Below are positions 1 to 7,927 of a stretch of DNA of 64,000 bases, in pieces; the stretch's first letter is position 1; every line of letters begins with the position of its first letter. Origin of the DNA: Paracoccus methylarcula (GTDB lineage Bacteria > Pseudomonadota > Alphaproteobacteria > Rhodobacterales > Rhodobacteraceae). The position numbers were made by a program, and so were the translations under genes. The stretch is from assembly GCF_003007735.2 (NCBI RefSeq), contig NZ_PXNQ02000010.1, positions 62,001 through 126,000 on the forward strand, written 5' to 3'. The notes under the pieces are model-generated. The model was not told the origin of the DNA and searched no databases. It saw only the letters and a list, made by a program, of their open reading frames with translations.

Positions 1-662
1 CCAAAGCGCAGCCGACCGGGCAGGTCCAGCAGAACCGGCTCGCCCTTGTCGCGGAAATTCCACGTGTCGGGGCGGGAGAAATTCAGGTCGGTCACGATGT
101 CATGGCCTGCCAGATCGGCGGGGCGGCGTGGCACGCCCCGTGCCTTGAGATAGCCGAGCGCGGCGACAATCTTGACCCTTATGACTCCAAGCTTGCGGGC
201 CTTGAGCGCGGAATCGGCAGGCTGGCCGATCCGGATCGCGGCATCGAAGCCATGTTCTGCCAGGCCCATGTAACTGTCGGTGAACTGCACTTCCAACCGG
301 ACGGCCGGATGTTGCCGGGCGAAATCGGTCAGGGCAGGCATGAGTTGCACGGTGCCGAAGGTCAGCGGCGCGGTGATCCGCAGCAGTCCGCGCGGATTCT
401 GGCCCGCATCCCGCAGGCTGTCGTCCAGATCGTCGAGCTGGTCGAGGATCGCGCTGATACGGGTGAAATAGGCCTCGCCCTCGGCGGTGGGGGAGATGGC
501 GCGGGTGGTGCGGTTCAGAAGCCGCACCCCAAGATGGGCCTCCAGCCCCGAGACCAGCTTGGAGGCCTGCCCCGGAGAGGTGCCCAGATGTGCCGCCGCG
601 GCCGAGAAGCCGCCGAGACGGACGACCTGCGCGAACATGCGGTCGGCGGCGAGACGGTCCAT
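1..662 (-). CDS. LysR-family transcriptional regulator (3' end outside window)
   Basis: The reading frame opens at an ATG on the minus strand and runs off the left edge, so about 220 N-terminal residues are present. Residues 1-60 form the LysR winged helix, with the typical FSAAAAHLG-type helix-turn-helix and LLNRTTRAISPT wing. A substrate-binding domain follows, containing the common GRLRIT/LLRITAP start and the FDAAIRIG segment. The start overlaps the stop of the upstream flavin reductase by one base, so the two genes are translationally coupled and part of one minus-strand operon with the VOC dioxygenase. The regulator probably controls that operon; the effector is unknown. Confidence 0.85.
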   Translation of the reverse strand, partial: MDRLAADRMFAQVVRLGGFSAAAAHLGTSPGQASKLVSGLEAHLGVRLLNRTTRAISPTAEGEAYFTRISAILDQLDDLDDSLRDAGQNPRGLLRITAPLTFGTVQLMPALTDFARQHPAVRLEVQFTDSYMGLAEHGFDAAIRIGQPADSALKARKLGVIRVKIVAALGYLKARGVPRRPADLAGHDIVTDLNFSRPDTWNFRDKGEPVLLDLPGRLRF

Positions 663-1201
663 TACAGGCTGGCGGCGAAGCCGGCGACGAAATCGGCGAG
701 CTTCTGGCGGGTCTTGTCATCGGTCAGGTTGCCGTCCTGATCGCACAGATCGCCCGCGCGCGAGACCAGCAGGCGCCCCTCGTGCCATTGCCGCGTGCCA
801 AGGGTGCGCAGCACGGGCAGCCAGTGGCTTTGCGAATGGGCGGTGCCGAAATTGCCGGGCGAGGCGCCGGTGACCGCGACCGGCTTGCCCTTGAAATTCT
901 TGCCGCCATCGCCGCGCGACATCCAGTCGATGGCGTTCTTGAAGACACCGGGTATGCCGTTGTTGTATTCGGGCGTGACCAGCAACAGCCCGTCGGCCTC
1001 GGCCAGTTGCCGGTTCAGTTCCATCACCGAAGGCGGTATGCCCTGCGCGGCCTCTGCATCGCCATCGTAAAGCGGCACTTCGGCGATCGAGCCGATGCGG
1101 ATCTCGACGCCTTCGGGCGCGACATCTCGGGCGGCGCGAAGCAGGCCGGAATTGAACGAGGCGCGGCGCAGGCTGCCGCTGAGGCCAAGGATGACGGGCA
1201 T
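662..1201 (-). CDS. NAD(P)H-dependent FMN reductase (flavodoxin-like fold)
   Basis: This 179-residue protein matches the NADPH-dependent FMN reductase family (SsuE/ChrR-like). Visible motifs are the phosphate-binding GSLRRASFN loop near the N-terminus, the TPEYNNGIPG flavin loop near residue 75 and the GKPVAVTGASPG strand. Length is normal for the family. Such cytoplasmic enzymes reduce flavin or quinones with NAD(P)H. A strong AGGGAGGA ribosome site precedes the ATG. It lies 51 bp downstream of the ring-cleaving dioxygenase and overlaps the following LysR gene by one base, which suggests a quinone or aromatic detoxification operon (inference). Confidence 0.85.
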   Translation of the reverse strand: MPVILGLSGSLRRASFNSGLLRAARDVAPEGVEIRIGSIAEVPLYDGDAEAAQGIPPSVMELNRQLAEADGLLLVTPEYNNGIPGVFKNAIDWMSRGDGGKNFKGKPVAVTGASPGNFGTAHSQSHWLPVLRTLGTRQWHEGRLLVSRAGDLCDQDGNLTDDKTRQKLADFVAGFAASL

Positions 1202-1252
1202 GGATTCCTCCCTGTGATGGCCGGGGGCAGGGTGCCCCCGGGCGAGTTCGGT

Positions 1253-2194
1253 TCAGGCGAGGGGTTTCAGCCCCGCCTCGATCTGCGCGCGTTTCGGTTC
1301 GAGGAAGGGCGGCAGAGACAGCCCTTCTCCCATGGTTTCGCGCGGCTCGTCCACGTCGAATCCGGGTTCGTCCGTGGCGATCTCGAACAGATTGCCACCC
1401 GGTTCGCGGAAGTAAAGCGAGCGGAAGTAGTAACGCTCGACCTCGCCCGAATTCGGAACGCGGAAACCCGAGACGCGGCTGGTCCATTCCGTCAGCGCCT
1501 GCTTGTCGGGCACGCGGAAGGCGACATGGTGAACCGCGCCTGCCCCCTGACGCGCGACGGGCAGGCCGGGCTGGACCGCGACATGCAATTCGGCCGCCGC
1601 GCCGCCCTCGCCCATCTCGAAGACATGCACCTGCCCCTCGCCGTCGGGGCTGGGATAGTCGCGGCTCTTGCGCATGTTCATCACCTGCGTCAGCACCGCC
1701 TCGGTCGGGCCGAGATCGGGGACAGAGATGGTGATCGGGCCAAGACCGCGGATCTGGTGTTCCGCCGGGACGGGGCTTTTCTCCCATGCCACGGAATTGC
1801 CCTCGGGCGCGGCGACGAGGCGCAGGCGCTGGCCCTCCGGATCTTCGACATCGAGGCTGGGGCGGCCGTCAAGCGTGGTGATCTGGCCTACATCGACACC
1901 CCGGTCGCGCAAACGTCCGGCCCAGTAGTCGAGGCTGGCCTCGGCCACGCGCAGCCCGGTGCGGCTGATCGAATGCGTGCCCCGGCTTTCGCGAGCCACC
2001 GGCCAGTCGAAAAAGGTGATGTCGGTGCCCGGGCTGCCCGCGCCATCGGCGAAGAACAGGTGATAGGCGGATGTATCGTCCTGGTTAACGGTTTTCTTGA
2101 CCCGCCGCAGGCCGAGCGTTTCCGTGTAGAAACGGTTATTGCCCGGAGCATCGGCGGTGATCGCGGTCAGATGGTGGATTCCTGTCAGCTGCAT
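1253..2194 (-). CDS. VOC-family ring-cleaving dioxygenase (MhqO/LinE-like)
   Basis: The 313-residue protein carries two vicinal-oxygen-chelate modules. The first begins LTGIHHLTAI with the VKKTVNQDDTSAYHLFF stretch characteristic of MhqO-like dioxygenases; the second begins near residue 145 (IRGLGPITISV). Metal ligands expected in this family are a His in the first module, a His in GAVHHVAF and a late Glu in LFEIATDEPG. The ATG at 2194 was chosen over an upstream in-frame start because AAGGAG lies just before it. Homologues open hydroquinone or catechol rings. It is divergent from a LysR gene and heads an operon with a flavin reductase, matching a quinone-stress role. Confidence 0.85.
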   Translation of the reverse strand: MQLTGIHHLTAITADAPGNNRFYTETLGLRRVKKTVNQDDTSAYHLFFADGAGSPGTDITFFDWPVARESRGTHSISRTGLRVAEASLDYWAGRLRDRGVDVGQITTLDGRPSLDVEDPEGQRLRLVAAPEGNSVAWEKSPVPAEHQIRGLGPITISVPDLGPTEAVLTQVMNMRKSRDYPSPDGEGQVHVFEMGEGGAAAELHVAVQPGLPVARQGAGAVHHVAFRVPDKQALTEWTSRVSGFRVPNSGEVERYYFRSLYFREPGGNLFEIATDEPGFDVDEPRETMGEGLSLPPFLEPKRAQIEAGLKPLA

Positions 2195-2274
2195 GATGCG
2201 GCTCCTTTTCCCTTGTCTGAACGCAATATGGCGCAGCGCCGCCGTTCGCGGCACCCGGTGTCGGTGCAAAGCGG

Positions 2275-2293
2275 CGTTCGGATATTGCGAACG
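2275..2293. promoter_or_regulatory. Candidate LysR operator in divergent promoter
   Basis: In the 125-bp gap between the divergent dioxygenase and LysR genes, CGTTCG and CGAACG form an inverted repeat with a 7-bp spacer. The right arm overlaps an ATATTGCG element that is repeated inverted as CGCAATAT at 2222-2229. Position and symmetry fit a LysR recognition site; binding itself is inferred. Confidence 0.4.
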
Positions 2294-2319
2294 GCGGCAA
2301 CTGGGTTATTGTCCCGATT

Positions 2320-3228
2320 ATGGGCTGGTCGATCATTGATATCGAGACATTTCTGGCGGTTCTGGATGCGGGGAGCATTTCGGGCGCGGCGGCGCGTGCC
2401 GATCTGTCGAAATCCGTCGTCAGCAAGCGGATCAGCGATTTCGAGGCGTCCCTGGGCGTGCCCCTGTTCACGCGCCATGCCGGGCGGATCACGCCGACCG
2501 ACAGCGCCTTTGCGCTGGCCGAGCGGTTGCGCCCCGCGCTGGCCGAACTGATCGCCGCGACCGAGAGCGTGGCCGGGCCAGAGGTCGAACTGCGCGGACG
2601 GCTGGCCATCGCCGCGCCGATGAGTTTCGGCATCCGCCATCTTGGGCCGGTGATCGCGGGATTCGCGCGCGCCCATCCGGGGCTGGAGATCGTGCTGGAA
2701 TATGACGACCAGCTGACCGATCTGGGGCGGTCGGGTTTCGATGCCGGTCTACGGATCGGACATCTGAAGGACAGCACATTGATGGCCCGCCGCCTCTGCG
2801 AAGATCCGCGCGCCTTGGTCGCCAGCCCCGATTACCTGGCGATGCACGGGCCGCTGAACGATCCCGCAGACCTGCCCCGGCACGAGGTGATCGGCTATCT
2901 GAATGCGCGGCTTGGCGAGATCTGGCCCTTCGGCTCGGGGGTTCCCCTGCCGCGTTCGGGCCGGATCGCCGCGAATAACGGCGAGGCCATGCGGGATCTT
3001 GCCATCGGTGGGCTGGGGCTGGCACTGTTGCCGCTGTTCATCGTGCATGATGCGCTGCGCGAGGGGCGGCTGATCCGGGTGCTGCCCGAATTGCCGCAGG
3101 AACCGCTGCCGGTCAGCGTGGTCTGGCCGCCGGTCAGGCCGATGCCGCGCAAGGTCAGGCTGTTCATCGATCATCTGGCCAATGCCTTTGCCGAAACACC
3201 GCCATGGCAGGAGGGATTGCAATCATGA
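2320..3228 (+). CDS. LysR-family transcriptional regulator
   Basis: A complete 302-residue LysR protein. The N-terminal winged helix (residues 1-62) contains the FLAVLDAGSISGAAARADLS helix-turn-helix and ends in PLFTRHAGRITPT. The effector domain starts near residue 90 (ELRGRLAIAAPMSFG) and continues through the usual two-lobe fold. It reads away from the VOC dioxygenase, the classical LysR divergent arrangement, so it is the best candidate regulator of the dioxygenase/flavin reductase operon. A second LysR lies at the far end of that operon. Confidence 0.9.
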   Translation: MGWSIIDIETFLAVLDAGSISGAAARADLSKSVVSKRISDFEASLGVPLFTRHAGRITPTDSAFALAERLRPALAELIAATESVAGPEVELRGRLAIAAPMSFGIRHLGPVIAGFARAHPGLEIVLEYDDQLTDLGRSGFDAGLRIGHLKDSTLMARRLCEDPRALVASPDYLAMHGPLNDPADLPRHEVIGYLNARLGEIWPFGSGVPLPRSGRIAANNGEAMRDLAIGGLGLALLPLFIVHDALREGRLIRVLPELPQEPLPVSVVWPPVRPMPRKVRLFIDHLANAFAETPPWQEGLQS

Positions 3229-3292
3229 CGTGCTATACCAAGAATTTTTCGCGTTAATTTTGGTCGATGCGCGGGAAAGATCAACCTCATGA

Positions 3293-3311
3293 AATGTATA
3301 TAAAATACATT
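3293..3311. promoter_or_regulatory. AT-rich palindrome of unknown role
   Basis: AATGTAT and ATACATT form a perfect 7-bp inverted repeat with a 5-bp spacer, in the AT-rich gap after the LysR gene (3229-3389). The surroundings are unusually AT-rich for this window. It could be an operator or a weak terminator; neither is established. Confidence 0.3.
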
Positions 3312-3389
3312 ATATACCGAACAATTTTGTAGCGGATGGTCACAAATGCGAGTCTGCACCGGACGGTAAAATTTGGTTAACCTGACTCC

Positions 3390-3668
3390 ATGAAGCGTCT
3401 CGGTGACGCAAATCTCAGCCATATGGTGCATGAAGTGAATATGATGATCAGCGCAGAGATGCGCCGAAAACCCGGACATGATCGCGCCGGATCCCGGAAC
3501 GCCTATGTCCTTTACGCCCCGCTCGAACTGGAGCAGCGTGTGCTGGACGATGCCGGCCGGCAAATCGAAGCGGTGGCCTATGCGGTCGCTGATCGCATCC
3601 CGGCCATCAGGGCAGGCGAATTGATGGAACTCGCCGCACGGATCCAGAAATTCCGTATCCAGAGCTGA
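3390..3668 (+). CDS. Hypothetical protein, 92 residues
   Basis: A small open frame beginning ATGAAGCGTCTC. I do not recognise the product. It is mildly basic, without signal peptide or membrane segment, and its C-terminal half (LELEQRVLDDAGRQIEAVAY onward) looks helical. No clear Shine-Dalgarno sequence is visible. It lies alone between an AT-rich palindrome and a 279-base gap (3669-3947) in which I see no gene. Coding status is uncertain. Confidence 0.35.
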   Translation: MKRLGDANLSHMVHEVNMMISAEMRRKPGHDRAGSRNAYVLYAPLELEQRVLDDAGRQIEAVAYAVADRIPAIRAGELMELAARIQKFRIQS

Positions 3669-3947
3669 ACAACATGAGGCGGGCGCATCGAAGCTAGACG
3701 GATATAACCATAACAGAACGGACCGGCCGCCTGAGGCTCCCTACCAGGCGCGCAAGGGTTCCGTCGCACATCAGGACCAGGCGGTGCGAAATCTTTTCTC
3801 CCCCCCGGGTTTCGTGCCGGACAGATGGAACTGACCGGGACGGCGCGATTATGCCGTCCCGGTGAACTTGATTGGTCACTCACTAGCCGCAAGCCGCCGG
3901 ATATGCCATGCTGGCATGGCAGTTGCGTTTTGCGATCAGTGGTTTCC

Positions 3948-4763
3948 ATGTCGGTTCTTGAGGTGTTCGGTCACAATCTGAGGAATTTGACGGCCCTTCG
4001 GGGGTCGCAGGCCTTCGTTGCCCAGGAATTGGACATCAACCGGATCCAGTTCCAGCGCTACCTGCGTTCGGAATCCTTCCCGAAACCGAATGTTCTCAAG
4101 CGGATATGCGATTATTTCGAGGTCGATGCCCGGATCCTGACCGATCTTCTCACACCGACGCAGCTCGATTTGATCTCAGCGGGACTTTACAATACCTCGC
4201 CCCTGCCGCCAGCCACTGCCGCGATGTACGAGGCGGTCGGCTTTTGCGTGCCGGACCAGGATTTTTTCCATGGCAGCAATGAGCTTCCCGATGGCGTCTA
4301 CCAGATTTGGCGTGGTGCCAATTCACGCCGCGATTGTGCCACGCAGATGCTGCTGCGCATCAACACGCTTGCCGTGGCCAGGGTCGTCAGGGGGTATAAC
4401 GCGCGCGAAACGGTTCCCCGCCATCTCCGGACATTGGGCCGCAAGCGGGAGTTTCGGGGCATGGTGCTACGGCAGCGTGAAGGCTACACGATGCTGTTCT
4501 TTCATAGTGAGCCGTCCCGCACCACCTCGCTCATTCATCTGCGCATGATCGAACTGGGCATGGAGACCGCCGCGACCGGGTTTGCGGTCCTTGCGCGCAG
4601 CGAACAGGAGCACGGGAACCGGATCACCCGCTGCCTGGTCATGAAGGTCGAGGGCGGCTGGCGGGAACAGCGCAGGATCGCGCGGATGCCCGCCTTCATT
4701 CCCTGGGAGGAGGTGCCGGAACATATCCTTCCGTTCATCCGTCCCCAGAACGAGACCTTCTGA
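3948..4763 (+). CDS. XRE-type helix-turn-helix regulator with unknown C-terminal domain
   Basis: The 271-residue protein begins MSVLEVFGHNLRNL. Residues 5-65 form a Cro/CI-like helix-turn-helix in which QELDINRIQFQRYLRSESF is the recognition region and KPNVLKRICDYFEVDARIL closes the fold. The remaining 200 residues have no domain I recognise; they contain mixed strands such as MVLRQREGYTMLFFHSE. An upstream ATG in frame at 3825 was rejected because the extension shows no conserved features. The gene converges on lipB with only 7 bp between stops. Target and signal are unknown. Confidence 0.7.
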   Translation: MSVLEVFGHNLRNLTALRGSQAFVAQELDINRIQFQRYLRSESFPKPNVLKRICDYFEVDARILTDLLTPTQLDLISAGLYNTSPLPPATAAMYEAVGFCVPDQDFFHGSNELPDGVYQIWRGANSRRDCATQMLLRINTLAVARVVRGYNARETVPRHLRTLGRKREFRGMVLRQREGYTMLFFHSEPSRTTSLIHLRMIELGMETAATGFAVLARSEQEHGNRITRCLVMKVEGGWREQRRIARMPAFIPWEEVPEHILPFIRPQNETF

Positions 4764-4770
4764 GCCGAAA

Positions 4771-5415
4771 TCAGCCGAATTGCGCCGGAAAGCTTCGTTG
4801 CAGCGCGGAATCCAGATCCGCCATCGTGACCGGCAGCCCCAGGTCGACGAGGCTGGTGACGCCATATCCGCTGATCCCGCAGGGCACGATGCCGTCGTAA
4901 TGCGACAGCTCGGGTTCGACATTGATCGAGATGCCATGAAAGCTGACCCAACGGCGCAGCTTGATGCCGATCGCGGCGATCTTGTCTTCCGAGGGGGTGC
5001 CGTCGGGCAGCGGGGGCTTCTCGGGCCGCGTGACCCAGACACCGACCCGTCCTTCCCTGACCTCGCCGGTCACGCCGAATTCTGCGAGCGCCGCGATCAC
5101 CCATGCTTCGAGCTGGGCCACGAAACGCCGGATATCGCGCCCCCGGCGGTTCAGGTCGAGCATGACATAGACGATGCGCTGGCCCGGCCCGTGATAGGTG
5201 TATTGCCCGCCCCGGCCGGCCTCGAAGACCGGAAAGCGCGCATGCAGCAGGTCGGCGGGCCTGGCGCTGGTGCCTGCGGTGTAGAGGGGCGGATGTTCGA
5301 CCAGCCATATCGCCTCATCCGCGGTGCCCGCATGGATCGCGGCGACCCGCGTCTCCATGAAGGTCACGGCCTCTTCATAGCCGGTCACGCCACTGCTGAT
5401 GATCCATTCCACCAT
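4771..5415 (-). CDS. lipB: Lipoyl(octanoyl) transferase LipB
   Basis: The 214-residue protein matches LipB along its whole length. It transfers the octanoyl group from acyl carrier protein to the lipoyl domains of E2 subunits and GcvH, the first step of endogenous lipoate synthesis. The signature [12 protein letters not shown] (from residue 68), the catalytic Lys152 in [13 protein letters not shown] and catalytic Cys179 in [10 protein letters not shown] are all present. It stands as a single minus-strand gene convergent with the XRE regulator. Confidence 0.97.
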   Translation of the reverse strand: MVEWIISSGVTGYEEAVTFMETRVAAIHAGTADEAIWLVEHPPLYTAGTSARPADLLHARFPVFEAGRGGQYTYHGPGQRIVYVMLDLNRRGRDIRRFVAQLEAWVIAALAEFGVTGEVREGRVGVWVTRPEKPPLPDGTPSEDKIAAIGIKLRRWVSFHGISINVEPELSHYDGIVPCGISGYGVTSLVDLGLPVTMADLDSALQRSFPAQFG

Positions 5416-5566
5416 GCGACGATCTGAACCGAAGCACCGGCGCCGTCAAGCCACCTTGGTGGGGCTGAGGCGGTGGGGCGTGCCCCGAATTCCCGTTGCA
5501 GGAATCTGCAGAATTCCTCTTTTCATTTTTGACGGGCTCGGCTATGACCCGCGGCACTGCCCGGAT

Positions 5567-5653
5567 GCGGTCGTGGCGGAATTGGTAGACGCGCAGCGTT
5601 GAGGTCGCTGTTCCCTAACCGGAGTGGAAGTTCGAGTCTTCTCGACCGCACCA
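5567..5653 (+). tRNA. tRNA-Leu(GAG)
   Basis: An 87-nt cloverleaf with acceptor stem GCGGTCG/CGACCGC followed by encoded ACCA. The anticodon stem CAGCG/CGCTG encloses TTGAGGT, giving anticodon GAG (leucine CUC). The long variable arm expected for tRNA-Leu is present, and the T loop reads TTCGAGT. Confidence 0.97.
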
Positions 5654-5743
5654 AATTTTCCAGTTGTTCGGTGGTTGCGAGATCGATGGCGAGACACTGT
5701 CCGTCTTCGATGCCGAGCCGGAGCGATCCTGTCCGGTGGGCGC

Positions 5744-6472
5744 CTACCAGCGTTCCACGCTTGGCCGGATCTGGGTCTCGAAGGTCCAGGCGTCTTCGGG
5801 CTGTTTCCAAAGATGCAGATAGGTTTGCGCGACGGATGCGGGCCGCATGAGCACCCGCTCGGACGCCTCCTGGCCCGAGGCAGTCATGCGTTCGCGCACC
5901 CAAGCGGTGTCCACGCCCGAATCGATCACCAGATGCGCGACATGGATGCCTTGGGGCATGAGTTCGCGCGCCGCCGCTTCGGCGACTCCGCGCAAGCCGA
6001 ACTTGGCGCTGGCAAAGGCCGCGTAGCCGGGGCCGCCACGCAACCCGGCGGTGGCCCCGGTGAAGAAGAGACAGCCCTTGCCGCGCGGCAACATCGCCCT
6101 GGCGGCCTCGCGCCCGGTCAGGAAACCGGCATAGCAGGCCATTTCCCACACTTTCCGGAACACCCGTTCGGTCGTTTCCACGAATGGAAAATTCACGTTC
6201 GCGCCGATATTGAATATGCAGATCTCCAGCGGCCCTGCGGCCTCGGCATCGGCGATGAACTGGACGATCTCGTCTTCCTTGCGCGCATCCAGCGACCTGG
6301 CGGTGATGGAGCCGCCCGCCGCCTCGATGTCGCGGACGAGGGGGGCGAGCTTTTCGCCATTCCGGCGCCCGGCGAAGATCGTGAAGCCCTCGGCCGCGAA
6401 GGTCTTGCAGATTTCCGCGCCGATATAGTCCCCGGCACCGACGACGGCGACCGTTTTCCCGCGTTTCTTCAT
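5744..6472 (-). CDS. Atypical short-chain dehydrogenase/reductase family protein
   Basis: The 242-residue protein has an SDR Rossmann fold: VVGAGDYIGAEI is the nucleotide-binding loop (residues 10-21), LDARKED the adenine pocket and NIGAN (89-93) stands for the usual NAG motif. The catalytic YxxxK is changed: FASAK places Phe153 where Tyr is normal, with Lys157 kept, and the usual Ser position looks like Thr138. It may therefore bind nucleotide without normal reductase chemistry, or use other residues. It lies 58 bp downstream of the DsbA-like isomerase on the same strand and is probably co-transcribed, under the divergent HxlR regulator. Confidence 0.8.
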   Translation of the reverse strand: MKKRGKTVAVVGAGDYIGAEICKTFAAEGFTIFAGRRNGEKLAPLVRDIEAAGGSITARSLDARKEDEIVQFIADAEAAGPLEICIFNIGANVNFPFVETTERVFRKVWEMACYAGFLTGREAARAMLPRGKGCLFFTGATAGLRGGPGYAAFASAKFGLRGVAEAAARELMPQGIHVAHLVIDSGVDTAWVRERMTASGQEASERVLMRPASVAQTYLHLWKQPEDAWTFETQIRPSVERW

Positions 6473-6530
6473 GCTTCATCCCCCATGCTGCTGTGTCTGC
6501 CGCCTGTCCGGCGGTGTCGTCGCGGGCCTG

Positions 6531-7169
6531 TCACCTGCCGGCGGCGGCGGTTTCCAGCCCGATCAGGTGGTCCTCGACATCGCGAAGCCGGTCTTTCCCG
6601 AAATAGATTTCGCCTTCGACATGAAAGGTCGGTGACCCGAAATCGCCCTGTGCGACGGCCCGGCGGGTATTGGCGAGCAGTTCGTCCTTGACGGGTTGGG
6701 TCTCTGCGGCGGCAAGGATCGCCTCTGCATCGAGGCCTGCATTCGATATGGCCGCGCCGGCGATGTCGGGATCGCCCATGTTCAACTGCTCTTCCCACAT
6801 CCCCTTGAAAACGGTGTCGAGATATTCGGCGAAGACGCCAAGATGCCGCGCCGCAACCGCGCCACGCATCAGGCGAAGCGTATTGACCGGAAAGAACGGA
6901 TTGCGCCTGAACCGCGTGATGCCGTGACGCGCGATGAAGCGCTGCATTTCCAGGCGTTCGTAGTTCAGCTTGTTCTCGATCCCCGCGTAAGCCTCTGCCG
7001 GAGAACGGTTGCCGGTGTCGCGGAACACGCCGCCGAGCAGGACCGGAACATGGCGGATGGTCGCGCCATGCCTTTCGGCGATCCCGGGGAGCAGTTGATA
7101 CGCCAGATAGGCGTTCGGGCTGCCGAAATCGAAATGAAACTCGATCTCTTTTCTGGTCATCGCGGTCAT
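6531..7169 (-). CDS. 2-hydroxychromene-2-carboxylate isomerase family (DsbA-like)
   Basis: A 212-residue kappa-class GST/DsbA-type protein. The N-terminal strand-loop FHFDFGSPNAYLAY contains the catalytic-type Ser used by NahD-like isomerases in place of the DsbA cysteines. The C-terminal GDFGSPTFHVEGEIYFGKDR is the thioredoxin-fold cis-Pro segment. Known members isomerise 2-hydroxychromene-2-carboxylate with glutathione in naphthalene degradation, but many relatives have unknown substrates and there is no naphthalene operon here. A second in-frame ATG lies three codons in. The palindromic operator lies 29-55 bp upstream. Confidence 0.85.
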   Translation of the reverse strand: MTAMTRKEIEFHFDFGSPNAYLAYQLLPGIAERHGATIRHVPVLLGGVFRDTGNRSPAEAYAGIENKLNYERLEMQRFIARHGITRFRRNPFFPVNTLRLMRGAVAARHLGVFAEYLDTVFKGMWEEQLNMGDPDIAGAAISNAGLDAEAILAAAETQPVKDELLANTRRAVAQGDFGSPTFHVEGEIYFGKDRLRDVEDHLIGLETAAAGR

Positions 7170-7197
7170 TCCATTTTTGGAAGGAGAAGAATCCCCT

Positions 7198-7224
7198 ACG
7201 TAAGTTCTGTTTCAGAACCTACGT
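7198..7224. promoter_or_regulatory. Strong palindromic operator between isomerase and HxlR genes
   Basis: ACGTAAGTTCTG and CAGAACCTACGT form 12-bp inverted arms with one mismatch and a 3-bp TTT spacer. The site lies 29 bp upstream of the isomerase ATG, where a promoter would be, in the divergent gap with an HxlR regulator. HxlR proteins bind such dyads as dimers and often repress the neighbouring gene; binding here is inferred. Confidence 0.7.
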
Positions 7225-7363
7225 GGCGCGAAGCACCGTGTCAATCGGGCGGAAAGCGAGGGAATCGCTGCATATCGGAGGGGGCAGGGCGGCTCGTCCG
7301 GTTGGCATGCTTCATTCCGCGCAATATATTCGGTCGTGTTGGCAAGGAGCCGGGAGGCCCAGG

Positions 7364-7864
7364 ATGAAATGGAGCGAACTGGAACAGGAAACCTGCTCGA
7401 TGGCCCGGACATTGTCCGTCATCGGCGACAGGTGGACCCTGCTGATTCTGCGCGATTGCTTTCTGGGTGTTCGCCGCTTCGATGATTTCCACGAGCGGTT
7501 AGGGGTGACCCGGGGCATTCTTGCGGACAGGCTCAAGCAGCTTTCGAAGGCCGGGGTGCTGAAGAAGGTTGCCTATCAGGAGCATCCGCCACGGCATGAA
7601 TACAAGCTCACCGGCAAGGGGCTGGACCTGTATCCGGTGATCCTGTCGATCGTGCATTGGGGCGATGTCCACATGGCCGGAGAGGACGGCCGGCCCGTGC
7701 TTCACCAGCATATGGCATGCGGTCACGCCTTCGATCCCAGGATGGTCTGTTCCGAATGCGGAACGACCCTGAGTCCGCATGACGTGAAAGTGCTGCAGGG
7801 GCCCGGGAAGGCCGCTGACAGGAACCTCCCGGTTCGGCCAGCCGGGAAAATGGCGCAGTCGTGA
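7364..7864 (+). CDS. HxlR-family transcriptional regulator
   Basis: The 166-residue protein has an HxlR winged helix: CSMARTLSVIGDRWTLLILR at the N-terminus, FDDFHERLGVTRGILADRL as recognition region and HEYKLTGKGLDLYPV in the wing. A C-terminal tail carries HMACGHAFDP and VCSECG, a small cysteine cluster that may bind zinc. The start at 7364 has good purine-rich sequences (GGAGG) upstream. It is divergent from the isomerase/SDR pair and presumably controls it and itself through the palindrome at 7198-7224; HxlR proteins commonly sense quinones, aldehydes or oxidants. Confidence 0.9.
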   Translation: MKWSELEQETCSMARTLSVIGDRWTLLILRDCFLGVRRFDDFHERLGVTRGILADRLKQLSKAGVLKKVAYQEHPPRHEYKLTGKGLDLYPVILSIVHWGDVHMAGEDGRPVLHQHMACGHAFDPRMVCSECGTTLSPHDVKVLQGPGKAADRNLPVRPAGKMAQS

Positions 7865-7927
7865 CCCGCTGCGGGTGACGGCGGGAATCGCTGGCGTTTG
7901 TTCTCTTTATGTTCTATGCTTGGCGCC

